This document shows positions 60,456 through 64,000 of a stretch of 64,000 nt of DNA, piece after piece. The position numbers and the translations under genes are program-made. The stretch is from UBA10205 sp035289625 (GTDB lineage Archaea > Iainarchaeota > Iainarchaeia > Iainarchaeales > Iainarchaeaceae): NCBI GenBank assembly GCA_035289625.1, contig DATDWP010000016.1, positions 1 to 64,000 of the forward strand, written 5' to 3'. Each line of letters opens with the position of its first letter. Position 1 is the first letter of the stretch. Under the pieces are notes generated by a model. It was given only the letters and a program-made list of their open reading frames with translations. It did not search any database and was not told the DNA's origin.

Positions 60456-60522
60456 CCTTGTTTTGTTCTCAATCCCTTCAAATCCGAAAACTTGAGAAAA
60501 AAACTACAACGACAAGACAAGG
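60456..60522. repeat. nested inverted repeat between the two YedZ-like genes
   Basis: Outer arms CCTTGTTTTGT (60456-60466) and ACAAGACAAGG (60512-60522), one wobble pair; inner arms TTCTCAA (60466-60472) and TTGAGAA (60492-60498). Would fold into a two-part stem in RNA. It may be a terminator for gene 59688 or a small RNA. Confidence 0.5.
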
Positions 60523-60562
60523 GCGGGACTTTAAGGGCTTGACTTTACACCATTCAAAAGGA

Positions 60563-60576
60563 TTTTATATTATAAA
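60563..60576 (+). promoter_or_regulatory. TATA box of the 60593 gene
   Basis: TTTTATATTATAAA centred 24 nt before ATG 60593, without a ribosome site. Confidence 0.6.
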
Positions 60577-60592
60577 TGCCTAATGTGTAAAC

Positions 60593-61192
60593 ATGAGCAA
60601 TGCAAAAGCCTACATCATATCCGCACTCGTACTCGGGATATTTTCATGGTATTATTTAGTTGTAAGGGCCCAGCCGGCTAGCCTGAATTTTATTAACGCA
60701 ATTGTTGCTTTCTCGGCAGTTATCATAATAGGGTTTTCGTTTGTCCTCGGTCCGCTTTCAAACTTTATCAAATTCTTCGCAAAATATGAGAGCTATAGAA
60801 AAACTTTCGGTTTGATTGGCTATGCTCTTGCCGGCCTGCATATTGTGCTTGTGGTGCCACTGCTCTTGCAAGAAGCGGGCGAGGGCACTGTTGCAATGAT
60901 TGTATCTGTTGCAGTTGCCGCAGTCGCATTCATGATTTTTACGCTGATGGCCCTGACTTCAACCGGCAAGTGGATGGCGACTTTGGGCTATGAGAACTGG
61001 AAATCGCTCCAGCGCACAGGATATATTGCAATAGTGCTTGTGATGTTCCATGTTGCCCTTTTGGATAGTGGGGCATTCATTTTCCAGCGCATAACAGGCC
61101 AGATTGCAATAGGGTTTATTCTGCTAATATTGCTCCTACGGGGCCTTGCACAGGTTTTTTCGCATTCTGAGCGCAAGATAAAAGTCGAATAA
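60593..61192 (+). CDS. ferric-reductase-like (YedZ/MsrQ-type) membrane protein 3
   Basis: 199 residues, six helices. His in RKTFGLIGYALAGLHIVLVV and in KSLQRTGYIAIVLVMFHVALL, with ALTSTGKWMATLGYENWKSL in between, the same pattern as 23780 and 59688. Shortest of the three, basic C-terminus. Tandem position with 59688 suggests recent duplication or two halves of one electron path. Confidence 0.82.
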   Translation: MSNAKAYIISALVLGIFSWYYLVVRAQPASLNFINAIVAFSAVIIIGFSFVLGPLSNFIKFFAKYESYRKTFGLIGYALAGLHIVLVVPLLLQEAGEGTVAMIVSVAVAAVAFMIFTLMALTSTGKWMATLGYENWKSLQRTGYIAIVLVMFHVALLDSGAFIFQRITGQIAIGFILLILLLRGLAQVFSHSERKIKVE

Positions 61193-61281
61193 AACCAGAT
61201 CTTTTTTGACTAGACTTTTTCCAAATCTTGCCACAGAGCAATGTATATATTCTCTACTTCCGTCTATTAATTGGGTTTTTA

Positions 61282-64000
61282 ATGGCTAGGGAAAAGGAAG
61301 AAAAAAAGGCTCTTGAAGAGAAACCGCGCGAATTTGGCGAAGGTGAGGCAATAGAGCGAACCCAGGTAAACCCGCAAGATACCGATATTTTTGATGAGTT
61401 TTTAAAAGGCAAAAACAAGGAAAAGGCGGCAAAAGTTCGGCAGGCAATCGATAAGAACGATGAAGATCTGCCAGACAATGAGGATATTGAAATGGAAGAA
61501 GATGACGAGCAAGAGGATGAAGAAGACTCTAAATCCAAAATAGTTGAAACGGAGCAAGAGCCTTCAGAAGAAGAAAAACCAAAAAGGCAAAGAAAGCCCC
61601 GCAAAAAAGCTGCTCCTAAAGTAGATGCAAAAAGTGAAGGATTTTCTAATAAAGCGCATGACGATGAATCTGAAGGCATAAAACTGAAAGGAAAAGACCC
61701 GGCACAGATATCAAAAGAGCAAGAAGAAGATACATTAGATTCTGAAGAAAAAATAGGGGAAGAAGCAGAAGTTTCGCAAAAAATCGAAGAAGAAACTGAA
61801 GGCGAAGAGATTTTAGGCGATGATGAACCGGGAGAGTGGACTGATGAGGAATTTGATTATGATATTGACCATGATGCAAAAGAACCGGAGGAATTAACTA
61901 AACCAATTGTGCCAACGCGCGAGGAAATAAAAAAAACAGTGCTGGCAAAAGCGAGCATGGCATCCGGGGGAGTTGACGAAATAGATTTGGCGGCAGAAAA
62001 ACTCCAGTTCCTTTCAGACCCGCAGAAAAAATCTGTTTTTATCGGAAGAAAGGCAAGCATTTACAAAAAATATGGCTTTGAAGCAGCTCTGCAACTCGGA
62101 AAGGTGCAGGAAAAAGACCTTGAGGGCTGGGATGTTTATCTTGATTCCCTAAACCCGCATGTTGTATTTGTTTGCGGAGCGCGAGGATCCGGAAAGTGCT
62201 TAACCGGAGACACGCTAATTACTCTTGACTCAGGCGAGGTTGTGCCAATAAGGGAGCTTGAGAATAGGAATGAAAAAATATTTGCCGTCGATAATAAATT
62301 GAAAATTACCTCTGCAATTAGAACGGGATTCTATAAAAGAACGGTCAGCAAAATATTGAAAATAAAAATGCAAAGTGGAAAAGAAATTGAATTAACTCCT
62401 GAACACCCTCTCCTTACAATAAACGGCTGGAAGCCAGCTGAAGAATTTTCCCGGGGAGATAGGATAGCAACTCCGCGGATATTGCCTGCATTCGGAAATA
62501 CCAAAATGAAAGAATGCGATGTCAAACTACTTGCATACTTAATCGCAGAAGGGCATCTGGACAATCAATTTGTTTTATTCAGCAATATGAACGAAAAAAT
62601 AAACAGTGAATTCAAAGAAAGTGTTTTACAATTTGACCCCAATTTAAGAGTAGAACTACATTCAAAAGAAGGGTGTTTTAGAGTTGCACAGATAAAAAAG
62701 AAAGTAGATTTGAGCCATATTGTCAGAGATTCTACTACAGGAAGGTTTACTGATAAAGGTTACATTCTAATGGAAAGAAGCTCAATAAGAAAATGGCTTG
62801 AAAGTATTGGTTTATACGGAAAGCTTGCCGGAGAAAAATTTATTCCAAAAGAAATAATGAAACTGGAAAAAGGCCAGCTAGCCCTTTTCCTAAACAGACT
62901 TTTCAGCTGTGATGGATCCATATATAGGATCAACAAGGGAAAAAGCTGGGCTGTTTCTATTGGGTTCACTTCTAAAAAACTTACACAGCAGGTTCAACAT
63001 TTGATTGCAAGGTATGGAGTAATTTCCACTTTCAGGAACAAAATAAATAGGCAACACGGACGGGACATACCAAATTACGAAGTTGTTCTATATGGAGAAA
63101 ACGTAATCAAGTACATACAGGAAATCGGATTTTTTGGCTATAAAGAAGAAAGAGCCGCAATTGCCCTCGAGGAAATGGCAGCACAAATTAGAAATCCTAA
63201 TTTGGACACTATCCCAATAGAAGTATGGAATAAATTCCAAGTGAGAAATTGGAAGCAGATGGCAAGAGAGCTAGGATATGCCCCACAATCGTTCCACAAC
63301 ACAAGGAATTATTCCCCATCAAGGGAAAAGCTAGCAAAAATGGCAAGAATTGAGGGAAATTCAGGAATAGAAATGCTTGCCCAATCTGACATTTACTGGG
63401 ACATCATAAAAGAAATAACTGAAATTAATCAAGAAACGGAAGTTTATGATATAACTGTACCTGAACTGCACAACTTTGTTGCAAATGATATAATAGTGCA
63501 TAACTCCTACGTTCTTGGTGTAATAGCTGAAGAACTAGCAGACAAAAACAAAAATGTAGGAATAATTGTTGTCGACCCTATTGGAGTATTTTGGTCAATG
63601 AGATTTGCAAATAAGGATGAGAAGGAACTTGAAAAATTAAAAGAATACGGACTTGAGGCGAAAGGGCTCTCGGGCCTTAAAGTATTCATTCCGGAAGGCA
63701 TGAAAGACCAGGTGCCAAAATCAACATATGATGCCGGATTTGCAATACAGCCATCCCTTCTAACCGGCGAGGATTGGGCCTTAACATTTGGTGTTGATAG
63801 GTTTTCTGTTTCAGGGCTCTTGTTAGATAAGGTTTTGAAAAAAGTCGAAACCGGCTATAAAAAAACTACTACAGAAGAGAGTGCAAAACCCGGGGAAAAA
63901 GTAAAACCTAAAGGAAAGAAATACGCGCTCGAGGATCTGATAGAGTGCCTTGAAACTGATTCTGAATTAAACAGCCGGGACAAAGGATATAAACAGGATT
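61282..64000 (+). CDS. HerA/DUF87-like P-loop ATPase with intein (C-terminus beyond the window)
   Basis: 906 residues visible. Residues 1-~215 are a very acidic, Glu/Lys-rich low-complexity head; ~215-305 helical; then Walker A split by the intein: FVCGARGSGK / SYVLGVIAEEL. After splicing, GIIVVDPIGVFWSMRF follows as a Walker-B-like strand. Layout resembles HerA/FtsK-type ATPases that move DNA or proteins, but the rest lies outside. TATATATT at ~61244-61252 precedes ATG 61282. Confidence 0.85.
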   Translation, partial: MAREKEEKKALEEKPREFGEGEAIERTQVNPQDTDIFDEFLKGKNKEKAAKVRQAIDKNDEDLPDNEDIEMEEDDEQEDEEDSKSKIVETEQEPSEEEKPKRQRKPRKKAAPKVDAKSEGFSNKAHDDESEGIKLKGKDPAQISKEQEEDTLDSEEKIGEEAEVSQKIEEETEGEEILGDDEPGEWTDEEFDYDIDHDAKEPEELTKPIVPTREEIKKTVLAKASMASGGVDEIDLAAEKLQFLSDPQKKSVFIGRKASIYKKYGFEAALQLGKVQEKDLEGWDVYLDSLNPHVVFVCGARGSGKCLTGDTLITLDSGEVVPIRELENRNEKIFAVDNKLKITSAIRTGFYKRTVSKILKIKMQSGKEIELTPEHPLLTINGWKPAEEFSRGDRIATPRILPAFGNTKMKECDVKLLAYLIAEGHLDNQFVLFSNMNEKINSEFKESVLQFDPNLRVELHSKEGCFRVAQIKKKVDLSHIVRDSTTGRFTDKGYILMERSSIRKWLESIGLYGKLAGEKFIPKEIMKLEKGQLALFLNRLFSCDGSIYRINKGKSWAVSIGFTSKKLTQQVQHLIARYGVISTFRNKINRQHGRDIPNYEVVLYGENVIKYIQEIGFFGYKEERAAIALEEMAAQIRNPNLDTIPIEVWNKFQVRNWKQMARELGYAPQSFHNTRNYSPSREKLAKMARIEGNSGIEMLAQSDIYWDIIKEITEINQETEVYDITVPELHNFVANDIIVHNSYVLGVIAEELADKNKNVGIIVVDPIGVFWSMRFANKDEKELEKLKEYGLEAKGLSGLKVFIPEGMKDQVPKSTYDAGFAIQPSLLTGEDWALTFGVDRFSVSGLLLDKVLKKVETGYKKTTTEESAKPGEKVKPKGKKYALEDLIECLETDSELNSRDKGYKQD
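62197..63504 (+). mobile_element. intein in the Walker A motif of the ATPase (436 aa)
   Basis: Begins CLTGDTLITLDSGE, ends DIIVHN, followed by Ser+1 of the extein (GSGK-S). Block B is LTPEHPLLT. Endonuclease helices LLAYLIAEGHL and FLNRLFSCDGSI keep acidic residues. A further DNA-binding-like segment follows before the C-terminal splicing blocks (EVYDITVPELHNFVAN). Frame intact. Confidence 0.94.

Overview
The window is archaeal chromosome. The evidence is a PAN-type proteasomal ATPase, an archaeal-type TyrRS, a RibL-type nucleotidyltransferase, a geranylgeranyl-reductase family flavoprotein, FtsZ, an SRP RNA with the GGAAG/GGGAGCAGC core, and two tRNAs with introns at 37/38; the tRNA-Leu intron folds into a canonical bulge-helix-bulge and the tRNA-Ser one into an imperfect one. 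Most genes have a TATA-like box about 25-30 nt before the start codon and no Shine-Dalgarno (leaderless). A minority (gpgS, nrdJ, ftsZ, PRC-barrel, 57659) have a GGGGTGA/GGAGG-type ribosome site. Compact spacing, very small basic proteins, many inteins and Cys-rich lipoproteins suggest an uncultivated DPANN-like lineage (inference; no rRNA is present to place it).

Layout. 1-2012: secreted LamG and tail-fibre-like surface proteins, one apparently split by a frameshift. 2084-11623: TyrRS, RibL, an M20 peptidase, intein-bearing IMP dehydrogenase, a tandem ThyX-like protein and a hydrolase lipoprotein. 11955-21679: a second LamG protein, transporters (VIT1/CCC1, MgtC, a P-type Ca2+ ATPase), pirin, a PIN protein with two coupled micro-ORFs, and a GGR-family flavoprotein. 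21791-27713: intron-containing tRNA-Leu and tRNA-Ser, GpgS, a ferric-reductase-like membrane protein, an HTH-MNT/HEPN pair, Dus and thioredoxin. 28043-33706: cobalamin-type ribonucleotide reductase with two inteins. 33904-40990: acyltransferase, DEAD-box helicase, a CcdA operon ending in a stand-alone ATP-cone, a TerC-like protein and a CPA antiporter. 41276-44542: two Cys-repeat lipoproteins and tRNA-Asn. 44722-54820: membrane protein, MNT, SRP RNA, FtsZ, site-2 protease, PAN, a CAP-domain exoprotein and a Cys-pair repeat lipoprotein. 54949-64000: GMP synthetase, tRNA-Ala, a PRC-barrel protein, a Cas4/RecB-like nuclease, two more ferric-reductase-like proteins and a HerA-like ATPase cut by the right edge.

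Themes. IMPDH plus GMP synthetase form the guanine branch. NrdJ, thioredoxin, the ThyX-like protein and the ATP-cone protein touch dNTP supply. CcdA, thioredoxin, three YedZ-like proteins and a CxxC micro-protein suggest thiol and electron-transfer chemistry at the membrane.

Most unusual observations: four inteins in 64 kb, three cut in at or beside catalytic or nucleotide-binding residues; a composite hairpin repeat found once inside the tRNA-Leu intron and once directly 3' of tRNA-Ala; a stand-alone ATP-cone protein in a CcdA operon; and a set of very small genes, several with their own TATA box. No CRISPR array, rRNA, prophage or intact insertion sequence was seen.
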